Origin: Hevea brasiliensis
Taxonomy: Eukaryota > Streptophyta > Magnoliopsida > Malpighiales > Euphorbiaceae
Assembly: GCF_030052815.1 (NCBI RefSeq)
Contig: NC_079502.1
Span: 3,744,885-3,808,884, forward strand
Length of the DNA stretch: 64,000 bases
Reading direction: 5' to 3'
Part shown: piece by piece, positions 12,107-23,644 of the stretch
Numbering within the stretch: the first letter of the stretch is position 1
Layout: each line of letters starts with the position of its first letter
Notes under the pieces: generated by a model
What the model was told of the DNA's origin: nothing
Databases searched by the model: none
The model's input: the letters and a program-made list of their open reading frames with translations, nothing else
Translations under genes and position numbers: made by a program

Positions 12107-14330
12107 CCACCATTAGCAACATCCTTGGACAAAGGAAAAACAATAGACATAGATTAGTGTTTAGTTTACTTTTGTTCAATCTTGTAGGACCTTTTCTTTG
12201 TAAATATGTTCAAACATTTATACTTTGTTTTGGATTTTGTTGCTTTGTTCTGAATTAGTTTCTTTTAAATTCTGTTTCTTTTGAAGTTTTATTGAATAGC
12301 TATTACATTAGTCCTCTTTGATTTTTATTGCACTTATTGCCTTTTTGTACATATTTGCCCATACTCTGTCTATATTTCCATACTTTTACTTCTTGTTGTA
12401 CATTTCCCCTTGCCAATTCCCCTGCAGCAGTTTTTGTATACACTGCACAGCTATGAATTTCCTCATGCATAACCTTTGCATAGCCTGTGCAACTCTTTCT
12501 GCTACTTCTGCAGAACTGCACAGGTTGTATTTCCCTTATGCAACTGTCCTGCATAGCCTATGCAACATCTATTGCCTCTTATGCAGCACCGCATGGCTTA
12601 TGCACCTTACCTATGCACATGTTCAGGCTGACCTTAACTCTGCATAACACATGCGGCCTCTTATGAATCCCTTTAACTTGTATTCTCATACGGGTAACTC
12701 TTTCTTTTGTTCTTATTTTTACAATTCTGGTCAATATTATTTGCTTTGAGTTTTGGATATCTACTGTTTGAGACATTGAGGACAATGTCTAATTTTGAGT
12801 TTGGGGGTGCACATTTTGATTTTTAGCTTTATTTTTCACATTTTGAGTATAAGAGCATCTCATCCCATTTCATTTACATATATTGTAAATATTTTACATA
12901 TACATCCATACATACATATTCATTACACATTTACACACACATTATACATCACTTAGAAATTGTACAAATTGCATACAAATAGGCTTCCTCCATTTAGTTC
13001 ATGTATTACTCATTTTAGGAATCATACACCATGCATTAAAATCTTTTGCCAAATCCCTTGAGTATTGAAAATGTGCCTATGAAAGTGATTTGACTCACCT
13101 TTTAGTTGGGTTTGTGGATTGAAAGTTTCCTAAAAGGTGCAAGGTTTTGAAGTGTCTATCCCTTGCCTATATCTTCTTAGCCAAAAGCCACCCAACTAGT
13201 CATTTGGAGATGGAAGTGTTTAGAGGAATTATTGGATATAAGGTAGTCAAATGATGTCTCACCAATCCTAGAACAAATTTTCTAAACCTTTCAAGGCGAA
13301 ATACCACTTGTACTTGAAAAGAGAGATGATTAGGCATTCTTTGATTTAAACCTTCTCATTTTAAACCTTTGGCCCTTTTTCCCAACTAAAATTTATCCTT
13401 GCAAACCCCTTTGAGCCTTTTTGTCCCTAATTTTTCTTGAAACCCTTATTACTACCTAGCCAATGAACCAAACACTCCAACCCTTTTCATGAGAATAATT
13501 ATTCATAATATTAGGTACATAAAATAAAAAAAATACAATAAAAGGGAGAAGAAATACTTGTCACCTTGTAAAAGTGCTAGTATATGTGCTTTTCACTATT
13601 GCCATTCAAAATGAAAGAAATCCACCCAAAGTATCAAAAGAAATGAGTTTGGGGGTGGCAATTTTAGGGACAATCATCAAAAGAAAATACAAAATACAAG
13701 TTAAAGTATCAAAATGTCCCTCCATTTTTATGTGTTTTGTAAACTATGCTAGCACTTGACAATTCTCATTGTGTATTCTTCTCTCCCATATATATATAAA
13801 AAATACATATATATATATAATAAAGTGTACCTTATGTTTAAAAATTGAAAATATTCTCATGCTTTGAATACTTTTACCCATCTTTCTTCTTAGCCTCATT
13901 TTAAACCCCATGGCCTCATTACATCCCTAAAAAGACCTTTGATCTCTTGATAGTACTTGCTACATTAGTGGAGATAGGAGTAGGGAATTTGCCTATGGGA
14001 TTGGAAAACTATTCATCTATTCATTCAATTCTATCATTCCATGTTGAGATACTTTGGTTATCAATTGTCCTAGAATTCCTTTTGAGCATGACTCTCTCTT
14101 TTGATTAGTTGGTTTGGGGATTTGAATGATAATTGACTTGATGGCTAAGCGGTGAAAGCTTGGATAAGCATTAAATTCTTTGCATTTTGAAGGATGGGTA
14201 TATGGATTGTTGGTATGGCTAAAGGTGTGTTAAGTTACCTTAATGAGTGATTTTCATAACTCTTTGGATAAGGCACCCTTAAAAACTTTGCACCACATTT
14301 TAAAGTTTGCTTGAGGACAAGCAAAAGCTT
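12107..14330 (+). other. El1 3' noncoding region
   Basis: About 2.2 kb without a supported gene. It contains a second cluster of GCATA/TATGC motifs (about 12466-12655) and two early copies of the purine-tract motif GAGTTTGGGGGTG (12797-12809 and 13645-13657). El2 retains this region almost unchanged (37320-39265). Confidence 0.6.
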
Positions 14331-14344
14331 GAGTTTGGGGTATT
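14331..14344 (+). promoter_or_regulatory. El1 polypurine tract
   Basis: GAGTTTGGGGTATT lies immediately before the 3' LTR and is preceded by TTGAGGACAAGC. Its position makes it the expected plus-strand primer site. The G-run is short compared with the two upstream look-alikes. Confidence 0.65.
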
Positions 14345-15952
14345 TGATGCATACATTTTGCATAATCATTTAGGTTTAATTTCATAACCATTTTTATTTG
14401 ATTATTAGTCATTTTTAGCTAATTTTATTAGTTAATTAGTTAGTTTTTCATAATTGTCGATTTTGGATTAATTTGTAATTTTTACTTTGTTTGGTAGGAA
14501 AAATGGTGTTTTTGAAGGACTAAAGAGAATTTTGCCATTGAGGAGTGTCTTCTACAGCAAAAAGATGCCAAAAGCAAGTTTTCAAGCTAAAATATGCATA
14601 GACCAAGCGTGCATAACTTGCGCATAAGCTATGCGATTCTGCATAAGGAGGAAGAACAACATTCGAGACCAGCCGAAATTTGCATAAGGAGACTGCATAG
14701 CTTATGCACATTCTCACCTCCCTTATGCAGATTCACGAAATTGTGCATAACCTATGCACCAAGTCATGCAGCTTCGCATAAGTGACCCAGAACCAGTAGC
14801 GCATAAGGGTGCATAACTTATGCGATCCACTTATCTGATCCATAAAGAGTTCATTAATGAGCTGGCAGAAGATTCCCTTAATGTATTCCTCCTAGAACAT
14901 ACTATTTTAGGGCTCCATGTCAGAAAAATGCTATATATAGTCCCATTTTCTCATTTTAGAAGGGAGGCAAGGAGCAAAGAAAGAAAGGAGGAGGCTAAGC
15001 AGAATTTGAAGAGTCATTTCCACCTTCCACACCATTTTCAACTAAGATTTGCAGATTTCTTTCTTTCTTTACATTTTTCTACATTTCTAGTATTTAATTC
15101 CTTACTTCTTAGCTTAGATTAAAGCTTTATTTCCATTTAAACTCATCATATCTTGTAAGCATTATGGATAGTGAGTAGTTTACTTTTGATTCTGGAGTAA
15201 GGGTTGTAATATTTGAGATATTTGTGGATTTTGATTGGGTAATCCATATTTTGTGGCCTTAATGAGTTTTATTCATTTCTTGTAAGCTTAATGACATGCT
15301 TAATGTAGGATCCCATTGAGTAATGTTCTTAATCCATGGTTGAAGCACCGAAAGGAGAAGGCCTTGTGATAGATAATCAGGAAATTGGACTTAATTAACT
15401 TAGACCTAGAAATAGGCTAAGGATTAAGAGGATTCACAGATTAATTAAAGAACTTAATGGGTCTTAATTAATTCTGACTCCATGAAAGTAGGATTAGTTT
15501 GATTAAGGCACTCTTTGTCTCACCCGAAAGGGAATTCAAAGGATTTAAGAATTAATTTCCTTAAAACTCATAAGTTTCATAAGATTGGACAACCAATTTA
15601 AAATCTCAAAATAGCTCGAATATGAAATCCCGAACTCCGGAATCAGCTTTTTACCATTGTTAATTTCTAATCGAATTTAATCATTTGCCAATTTAAATAT
15701 TGCCATATTTGAACTTGCTTATTTCTATTTGATGCAATTTTAGTTTAATTAATACATTGTTGAATAGAATATTAATTTTGCACATTTAGATTTCATACTC
15801 CATTACCCATTAATTCATCATTTTAATCTCATAAATACTTCAATTTAGTCAACTTTTATATCGAAAATTCAATCATTAACACAACTCCTCGTGGGATCGA
15901 TATTTTTCTATACTACTTGTACGACCCGTGCACTTGCGGTTGGGACGCATCA
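14345..15952 (+). repeat. El1 3' LTR
   Basis: A 1,608-bp LTR that begins TGATGCATAC and ends GACGCATCA, followed by the right TAATT duplication (15953-15957). It preserves the CAG/CCG-containing spots that are altered in the 5' LTR and deleted in the El2 LTRs, so it is the best local reference for the family. Confidence 0.95.
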
Positions 15953-15957
15953 TAATT

Positions 15958-16729
15958 TTACTAAATTTAGTAATAAAACCAGTTATAAATCTAAATAATG
16001 GACCATCCTATAGTGCAAGACAAAATATTTTGAAATTTCAAAATAAAATATGGAATAAAAAAATATTTTTTTTTATTTTTTAATTATCTTTTTATTTTAA
16101 TATTTAAAATTAATATATTAAATTTAGATATGGACAGACCACATTTTATAAATCATCTTTATTTTTTTTTTAATCATTGTTTTCTTTTATCATTAATTCA
16201 GTATTTTTATTTATTTTTTTTCATCTTTAATGAAAACAAATAAAGGGTTGAACCTCTTAAGAATTTTTTTTTTTTTAACTTTTATCACTCATTTCTCCCA
16301 ACATGGAATATGGGGCAAGTTGGTTTTCTTTTTTTCCTCAAAATATTTGTTTTATTGATAGAACATAATTCTTTCATCTTGAAAATTTGAGACGTATCTT
16401 TAAGGCATTCACGAGGGAATTTCATCAAATTTGATGAGATATCTAGAATTTTTTTTTTTTTCATTTATGTTCTATTTTTAGACTATATAATTTTTTTTTA
16501 TATTCTTTCAAAATTTAGAGAGTGATCATCAACTCATAAATAGAAAATAAGAAATAAATCTGTGCTTTCGAAGTCTTGTAATAGATATTATACTTGATAG
16601 AAATATTAAATCACATATAACTAATTATTTAATAAAGGCTTAGAATCTTGGATTGTTAGTTGTTATAATATTAGTAAACCCAATAATTTTAAATGATACC
16701 TAAGATAAAAAAAAAAAATTGGCAAAATG
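15958..16729. other. AT-rich intergenic spacer
   Basis: Poly-T/poly-A-rich DNA; no gene or structured repeat seen. Confidence 0.5.
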
Positions 16730-17013
16730 TTCAATTTAGCCATGTATATTTTTATTAAAAAAGTTCAATTTAACTCATTTTTAATTTTTTTTGTTATCTA
16801 AATTAGTTACTAATTTCAATTTAGCTCAAAAATTAAAATTTATTGACTAAATTTCTTAATTTCTTGATTGAAATAAAAAAAATAAGAAGTTTAATTTCTT
16901 AATTTTGTGACTAAATTTCTTGATTTAAGTCTAAAAATTAAGAAGCTCAATTTCTTGATTTTCTTAATTTTTAGACTATATTGAGCAAAAAGTTAAAAAT
17001 TGGCTAAATTGAA
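16730..17013. mobile_element. Possible small inverted-repeat (MITE-like) element
   Basis: The 13-base arm TTCAATTTAGCCA at 16730-16742 has its exact reverse complement at 17001-17013. The interior is built of AAATTAAGAA/TTCTTAATTT-type internal inverted motifs. No clear target duplication was found, so the boundaries are tentative. Confidence 0.35.
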
Positions 17014-17145
17014 TTTCCCAAGTGCATAGCTTTAATTCAAAAATATATTGTAGAAAAATTCATAGAATTAGAGGAACTCATTTCCTTGGATGAAATGATA
17101 AAGAAATTCATAACGATTTCCATCCTTGACACCATTGACTACTAA

Positions 17146-18568
17146 GGGTATGTTTGGATCAACTGTTGAATACAACTGATAGCTGTTAGCTGATAGCTGT
17201 TATTGTTAGCTGATAGCTGATGATAGCTGTTGTATATTAAGTATTTGGTAAAATTATATTTAGCTGTTGCTGTTAATATATAAAATGACTAATAAGGATA
17301 TATATCATATAATTTATTTTATTATTTAAATAAATATAAAATTATAAATTTATTACATTATATTATTTATTTTATTATTAAATTAAATATATAATTATTA
17401 AATTAATATATTATATTATTTAAATAAATATATAATTATTAATCTTTTATATTATATAATTTATTTTATTATTGAAATAAGAAAATAATTATTTTTTAAG
17501 ATAATTAAATAATTTTAAAAATATAGATAAAATAATAAAATAATTATTATTGTTAATAAAAAAATTTATAATTAATTTTAAGTTTTTGGATATAAATAAA
17601 TATTTTATATTTTATGTTATTAATAAAAAATATTTTAATAAAGTTGAAATACGTTAATTAAAATATTAAAATTATAAATAAAAAAATTAATAATATTAAT
17701 TTTCAAGTTAAATAAAAAAGGATAATATGGTCAAAATAAAAAATAAAACCAGATCAGCTATCAGCTGATGAGAAACAGCTCTAAAAATAAGGGGGTGTTT
17801 GGTTTACCTGTTAGGTGCAGCTGATAGCTGATAGACACCCAAACAGGTAAATTGTGGTGTTTGGCAAGTTTAAAAAAATAGAGCTGATAGCCGATGGGCA
17901 ACTGATATGATACCCATCAGCTGCAGTTTGTATCAGCTCTATTTTTAGAACTGTTTCTCATCAGCTGATAGCTGATCTGGTTTTATTTTTTATTTTGATC
18001 ATATTATCCTTTTTTATTTAACTTGAAAATTAATATTATTAATATTTTTATTTTTTTATTTGTAATTTTAATATTTTAATTAATGTATTTCAACTTTGTT
18101 AAAATATTTTTTATTAATAACGTAAAATATAAAATATTTATTTATATCCAAAAACTTAAAATTAATTATAAATTTTTCTATTAACAATAATAATTATTTT
18201 ATTATTTTATCTATATTTTTAAAATTATTTAATTATCTTAAAAAATAATTATTTTCTTATTTCAATAATAAAATAAATGATATAATATAAAAGATTAATA
18301 ATTATATATTTATTTAAATAATATAATATATTAATTTAATAATTATATATTTAATTTAATAATAAAATAAATAATATAATATAATAAATTTATAATTTTA
18401 TATTTATTTAAATAATAAAATAAATTATATGATATATACCCTTGTTAGTCATTTCATATATTAACAGCAACAGTTAAATATAATTTTACCAAACACTTAA
18501 TATAAAACAGCTATCAGTTATCAGCTATCAGCTATCAGTTGTATTAAACAGTTAATCCAAACAGGCCC
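17146..18568. mobile_element. Foldback/Tourist-like element X
   Basis: It begins GGGTATGTTTGGATCAACTG and ends with the imperfect reverse complement (CAGTTAATCCAAACAGGCCC). It is flanked by TAA at 17143-17145 and 18569-18571, the 3-bp duplication expected of PIF/Harbinger-type MITEs. Two AT-rich arms of about 600-640 bp (17146-17790 and about 17946-18568) are reverse complements. Both ends carry CAGCTATCAG / CTGATAGCTG repeats. It has no coding capacity. It overlaps rather than contains element Y. Confidence 0.7.
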
Positions 18569-18704
18569 TAAAGCTGATACAAACTGCAGCTGATCAGTTG
18601 CCCATCAGCTATAAGCTCTATTTTTTTAAACTTGCTAAACAACACAATTTACCTGTTTGGGTATCTATCAGCTATCAACTGCAACAGGTAAACCAAACAC
18701 CCCC
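17791..18704. mobile_element. Foldback/Tourist-like element Y interlocked with X
   Basis: It begins GGGGGTGTTTGGTTTACCTG and ends with its exact reverse complement, and is flanked by TAA at 17788-17790 and 18705-18707. The outer arms (17791 to about 17945 and about 18569-18704) are reverse complements, and the second arm of X sits between them. The termini are related to those of X, so both belong to one MITE superfamily. Confidence 0.7.
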
Positions 18705-18863
18705 TAATTCCAGACACTCATTAATCTTACAACAAATATGGATTTCACATGGCACATATTTTATTGCAATATTTGAGCAAAGAAAACAAAGACTGGACTT
18801 AGTGTTTTTGCAAGAAAGTACAAACCTTTAGCATGCTTTTCAGCTTATGTTATCTTGTTACAA

Positions 18864-20596
18864 TTACTGAAGGTACTTCACAGGCACAAGGCTAAGTGAT
18901 ATCTTTTTAGAGACGGTAAGACTAACACCAGCTTTCTCTTCCATGTTAATGTCTTCTCTCTTCATCCCATTGGGCAGTTTCCAATCGAACCAATACAGAA
19001 GATTTGCAAGTATATTCTCTGTTGTTATTGTTGCCATATGTATTCCAGGACAAATTCTTCTACCAGCTCCAAATGGCAAAAACTCAAAATTTTGTCCCTT
19101 AAAGTCAATGGAGCTATCAGCAAATCTTTCAGGAAAGAACTGTTCTGGGTCCTTCCAGTACTGAGGATCGCGCCCAATTGCCCATGCATTAACTTGGATG
19201 ATGGTTTTAGGATAAATATCATAGCCACTGATTTTACAGTGAGAAATGGTTTCTCTTGGAAGTAGTAGTGGGGCTGCAGGATGCAATCTGAAAGTCTCTT
19301 TTATTACCATCTTGAGGTATTCAAGCTTATCAATATCATCTTCAGTCAATCTTCCTTTCTTTCCAACCTGATTTCTTATTTCATCTTGCACTTTCTTCAT
19401 CACTCTTGGATTTCTTGCAAGCTCTGCCATTGCCCAATTCACAGTAATAGCAGAAGTGTCTACACCAGCTGCAAATAAATTCTGATAGACAAATATAACA
19501 GTTCAGTAATAAAGGCTTAGTTTCAGAATTAGTTCTTTTTCATCTTAATTAGATGATGCTAATAAGCCTATTGTGATGCCTATACCATAATACTTGCACG
19601 CAACATCTTAGTTAATAAAATGGACTACATGTATAAGATAAATTATAAATGTCATTTGACTGCAGAATTTACAATCATATACAGAAGTTGGCAACTTACC
19701 AGGAGGACTCCCTTAATGTTATTATTTGTGAACTTAACATTTCCAAGTTCAGTTTGTTCCTTCTCTATTCCTAACAGCACATCAATCATGTCATCCTTCT
19801 CCTTTTTCCTATCAGGCTTAAGATGATCATTGAATACACATTGGAAGAAAGTATCTAACTCATGGAAAACTCTTTCAGTCCTGGCATGATGAGCAGTTAT
19901 CCAATCAATGATCCAGCCAACATATGGGATTAATTCACCCATGGAGAAACTTCCAGCCACAGCTTCAGCATCATGAACCACTTCATGAAATCTATTCCTG
20001 TCAAAGTTGGTACCACGATAATCAAATCCAAAAGACATTTTGAAGGTGATATTTGCAGTAAGGGTGAACAACTTTTCAGTAAGATTAACAGGAGTAGCAG
20101 AAGCTGCTGATTCGGAGATTGAATTGATGAACAATTCAATTTCTCCTTCCCTTAGGGACTGAAAAGACTTCACCCTTTTCAAGCTAAAGAGCTCAAGAAT
20201 AATTAGTTTTTTCATGTTTCTCCAGTAATCACCGTATGGTGCAAAGGCTACATCTGAATAATTGTAGGAGAGTCTGCCAGCGCCAGATAATTGAGGTCTG
20301 CTGCAACAGGCAAGATCATGATCTTTTAAGACCTCTTTTGCTGCCTCAGCAGAGGAGACTACAACAATTGGTTTACAACCAAATTTGAGAAGCATGACAG
20401 GGCCATATTTCTTGGAGAGTTGACAGTAAGATTGGTGAAGCAATTCACCAAGTTGGTGCAGGTTGCCTAAAATTGGAAACTTGGGAGGGCTTGGCGGGAG
20501 CTGCTTATCTCGTCTTTTGTCTTCCTTCTTTTTGAAGACGAAGAATAGAGACAGGACTAAGAAAACAAGCCACAAAGGGAGAGCATAAGGAGCCAT
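18864..20596 (-). CDS. Cytochrome P450, CYP71 clan (gene 1)
   Basis: Two exons, join(18864..19481, 19700..20596) on the minus strand, with phase-0 GT-AG splice sites, encode 504 residues, normal for CYP71. Features in order: N-terminal membrane anchor (about 5-22), basic stop-transfer, proline hinge PPSPP (34-38), I-helix AAGVDT (303-308), K-helix ETFR (361-364), PERF (416-419), and haem loop [10 protein letters not shown] (436-445) with Cys443 as the iron ligand. All catalytic signatures are intact. It is an ER-anchored monooxygenase using a P450 reductase; the substrate is unknown. The single intron at this position is typical of A-type plant P450s. The sequence is closest in feel to the CYP71B group, but the subfamily is inferred. 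It is in tandem with 21798-23644. Confidence 0.93.
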
Positions 20597-20970
20597 TAGA
20601 GCTTTTGCCTAGTTATGTCTCAAGTACCTACTTTCAACTAGCCTTGGCTTAGCTGATAATTAAACCTGAAAAAAATGCAAGTGCTTGCCAACAAAAGAAA
20701 TAATGGAAATAAGAAATAATGGAAATCGATTTCCGTATATGATGGAAATCGATTTCCGTATACTTGCAATCAAAAGAAATCAAACAAGGACTGGAAGTTA
20801 TGGCTGACATTGTTCTACGTATGCACAAAACACAAGATAGACAATGAAAGTCTCAAGCTCATGTATTTGAAAGTCGAAAAAAAAAAGTTAGAAAAAATAA
20901 ATAAAATAAAGGGTGTTGAATTTTAGAGCAGTAAGATTTTCAGATTTTTCTTTGTGGTCCTGGTTTGGTC
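20597..20970. other. Upstream region of P450 gene 1
   Basis: Probable promoter of the minus-strand P450 gene. It holds the pair of palindromes listed separately and otherwise unremarkable AT-rich DNA. Confidence 0.5.
20721..20757. promoter_or_regulatory. Two perfect 14-bp palindromes upstream of P450 gene 1
   Basis: GGAAATCGATTTCC occurs at 20721-20734 and again at 20744-20757, 23 bp start to start, each followed by GTATA. The pair lies about 125-160 bp upstream of the P450 start codon. Spacing near two helical turns and perfect dyad symmetry would suit a dimeric regulator, but no known site is matched with confidence. Confidence 0.4.
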
Positions 20971-21110
20971 GGCACAAACTACAAGAATTTAGGCTTCTAC
21001 TGACGCCATTAATACATTTAGCATTACCGTCGCTAAAGTTTTTACCGACAGAAAACAACCGTGTCCAAAAATTTTCATATCGGCTGGAAATATGCCAGTG
21101 AAAGAGTTAT
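20971..21110 (+). mobile_element. CACTA (En/Spm)-like terminal fragment, degraded
   Basis: AACTACAAGAATTTAGG followed by GACGCC, CCGTCGCTAAA and TTTACCGACAG resembles the terminal and subterminal repeats of plant CACTA elements (CACTACAAGAAA plus CGTCGGTAAA-type motifs). No transposase and no opposite terminus are found. It is a short relic or a solo end. Confidence 0.45.
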
Positions 21111-21130
21111 AAAAAATAGTTGCCTATGTC

Positions 21131-21177
21131 AAAATCAACCCTGGTTTGCCCTGGTAACCCAAACCAGGGTTGATTTT
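21131..21177. repeat. Perfect 17-bp inverted repeat (hairpin)
   Basis: AAAATCAACCCTGGTTT (21131-21147) is exactly inverted at 21161-21177 around a 13-base loop, which itself contains CCCTGG. It lies in the spacer between the two P450 genes and has no coding context. Confidence 0.75.
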
Positions 21178-21797
21178 AGTAGATAACGTATTAATAAAAC
21201 AATATTTACTTGAAAAGGAAAATATTAAAAGAGTATTCAACAATAAATCCAAGGATTAAGAAATTTACTAAGGATTTAATAACAATTGTAATTTCCAACT
21301 AAATGAATGAAAATTCAAAAACGTTCAATTTGTACCCATTGAAATTGAGAGCTTCCACAACTTTAATAAACAGAAATCCCATTTTCACAAACTCCTTTAT
21401 ACTAAAAAAAATATCAACACCTAATCCCAAATACTCTTCAATGGTGACGTTGCTTGGTCTTCCTCCTTTATTTGAATATTCTCCGAAGAGAAAATAAAAC
21501 AATAAAGTGAATTTAACAATATAAAAACACAAATATACACAAAAATTCCTAATGCTAGTTGTCATTCATTTTTTATGCTTACTTGCTGCATTTTCAAGGT
21601 AATAATGTCTCCCATAGAGAAATGATATTTCTTTTTCATAATTTGATCATTCCAGTACATAATATAGCTTTGAAGTTTGATATTTCTCTTCCGTGTTGTA
21701 AAAAGAGATATTAAAAAACATAATTTGACACTATGATTAAGAGTATACAGACGTGAAGCAATGCACTTCAGCTTACATTATATTTATCTTCAGATAG
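21178..21797. other. Intergenic spacer between P450 genes
   Basis: AT-rich DNA downstream of P450 gene 2, including its 3' untranslated region. No gene is supported. Confidence 0.5.
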
Positions 21798-23644
21798 CTA
21801 CTGCAGGAAATTGACAGGCACAAGTTTGAGAGCTTCCTTCTTGGATACGGTGAGACTAGGAACAGCTTTTTCTTCCATGTTGATTCCTTCAACTCCATTT
21901 GGCAGTTTCCAATCAAAATAATATAATAAATTTGCAAGCACAAGCTCCACTGATATAGTTCCCATATATAGTGCAGGGCAACCTCTTCTACCAGCTCCAA
22001 ATGGCAAAAACTCAAAATTTTGTCCTGTAAATTCAATGGAACTATCCACAAACCTTTCAGGAAAGAATTCTTCTGGGTCCTTCCAGTAGTTAGGATCTCT
22101 TCCAATTGCCCAAATATTGATTTGGATCAGCGTTTTGGGATAAATTTCATAACCATTGATTTTAAAATTCGACATGGCTTCTCTTGGAAGTAGCAATGGG
22201 GCAGGAGGGTGCAATCTCAGAGTTTCTTTTATTACCATGTGAAGGTAAGGAAGCTCATCAATGTCACTTTCTGTGACTCTTTCTCTATTTCCTATAACAT
22301 TTCTAACTTCTTCTTGTGCTTTCTTCATCACTCTTGGATTCCTAGCGATCTCTGACATAGCCCAGATCAGGGTAACTGCACTGGTGTTTACTCCAGCCAA
22401 AAATAGGTCCTGAAGCAAGAACATCACATGATAAAAGAAGCAGACATTAGTTCCAAGTTACCAGAAAATACACACATAACTTTTTTTTTTTTTACATTTA
22501 GCTCAAGTTCTGGAGAAAAAAAAAGCAAGATTTTTGTTGTCATTTGACATCCCAGAGAGCATTCTGCTTCACCAGCAGTGGTGCTTTCATAAAAACACAG
22601 AACATGGAAGACATCTCAAAATTCAACAAGAGTTACTTTGAGAGAGGCTTTTGGTAAAAAAAATCGTATGTAATGGCAACAAAACAAATCTAAAAGTAAA
22701 GGATTTGTAACCTGAGCAAAAGATAAGGTGCATACCATGAGAACTGCCTTAATGTGATCTTTTGTCAGCTGAATTGAACCAACTCCAGTTTGCTCCTTCT
22801 CCATTCTTAGTAGCACATCAACAATGTCTTCCTGTCCATTGTCTGTCCTTCCATTTCCATGTTTAATATGATCATCAATTACCCATCGGAAGAAAGTATC
22901 CAGCTCATGGAAAACTCTTTCTGTCTTTGTATGATAACCAGAAACCTTGTCGATAATCCAACCTACATGTGGAAAGTATTCATTTGCAGAGAAGCTTCCC
23001 AACAAGGCCTGGGCATCATCAATTAATTTTTTGAATCTATCCTTTTCAAAATCAGTTGCTCCAAAGTTTGTTCCAAAAGCCATCCTAAATGTTATATTTG
23101 CAGAAAGTGTTACAAACTTCTCAGTAAGATCAACAGGAGTTGCAGAAGTTGAAAACTGAAAGATTGAATCAACCAACAAAGCAACTTCTTCTTCCCTAAT
23201 GAACCGAAACGACTGCACCCTTTTTGTGCCAAAAAGCTCAAGAACACATATTTTCCGAATCTCTCTCCAGTAATTACCATATGGAGCAAAGGCTATGTCT
23301 GAATAATTGTATGAAAGTCTTCCAGCACCAGCTAAGGGAGGTCTACTGCAACAAAGAAGATCATTAATCTTTAGAACCTCTTCTGCTGCCCCAGCTGAGG
23401 AAATTACAACAGCAGGTACACGACCAAGTTGGAGAAGCATGACTGGGCCATATTTCTTGGAGAGTTGCCACAAGGAGCGGTGAGGCAATCCTCCAAGTTG
23501 ATGAACGTTGCCTATAATTGGAAACTTGTGAGGGCTTGGTGGAAGATGCTTGTTTTCTCTTTCAACTCCCATCTTTCTTTTAATTAGAAGTAGAAAAGGG
23601 AGAAGGAAAACAGGCATCCACAAGGATAAGGTATAGAGAACCAT
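21798..23644 (-). CDS. Cytochrome P450, CYP71 clan (gene 2)
   Basis: Two exons, join(21798..22409, 22736..23644) on the minus strand, phase-0 intron, give 506 residues. It has an N-terminal anchor, PPSP hinge, I-helix AGVNTS (308-313), K-helix ETLR (365-368), PERF (420-423), and haem loop FGAGRRGCPA (440-449) with ligand Cys447. Two signature positions deviate. The acidic residue before the I-helix threonine is Asn311, whereas gene 1 has Asp307. The last glycine of the haem motif is Ala449, a change also known from CYP83-type enzymes. Frame and splice sites are intact, so it is probably expressed as an ER monooxygenase. It shares gene structure with gene 1 and the relics on either side, pointing to tandem duplication. 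Confidence 0.92.

Larger units (their letters stand above)
1417..15952 (+). mobile_element. El1: complete Ty3/gypsy (Athila/Tat-like) LTR retrotransposon
   Basis: The element is about 14.5 kb with two LTRs of about 1.6 kb that start TGATGCATAC and end GGGACGCATCA. It is flanked by a perfect 5-bp direct repeat, TAATT, at 1412-1416 and 15953-15957. The internal order is primer-binding site, gag, aspartic protease, reverse transcriptase, RNase H, integrase, a 65-73 bp spaced repeat array, an ATHILA-ORF1-like reading frame, a 2-kb noncoding stretch and a purine-rich tract. Protease-RT-integrase order, the long 3' region and the extra downstream frame fit the Athila/Tat side of plant Ty3/gypsy. 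No frame is intact, so it is non-autonomous now. Intact ends and closely similar LTRs indicate a fairly recent insertion. Confidence 0.95.

Noticed and set aside
14820..15122. 100-residue frame in the El1 3' LTR, with a shorter relative in the 5' LTR
   Set aside because: It lies in LTR sequence shared by all copies, is not conserved in El2 and shows no domain; treated as noncoding U3/R sequence.
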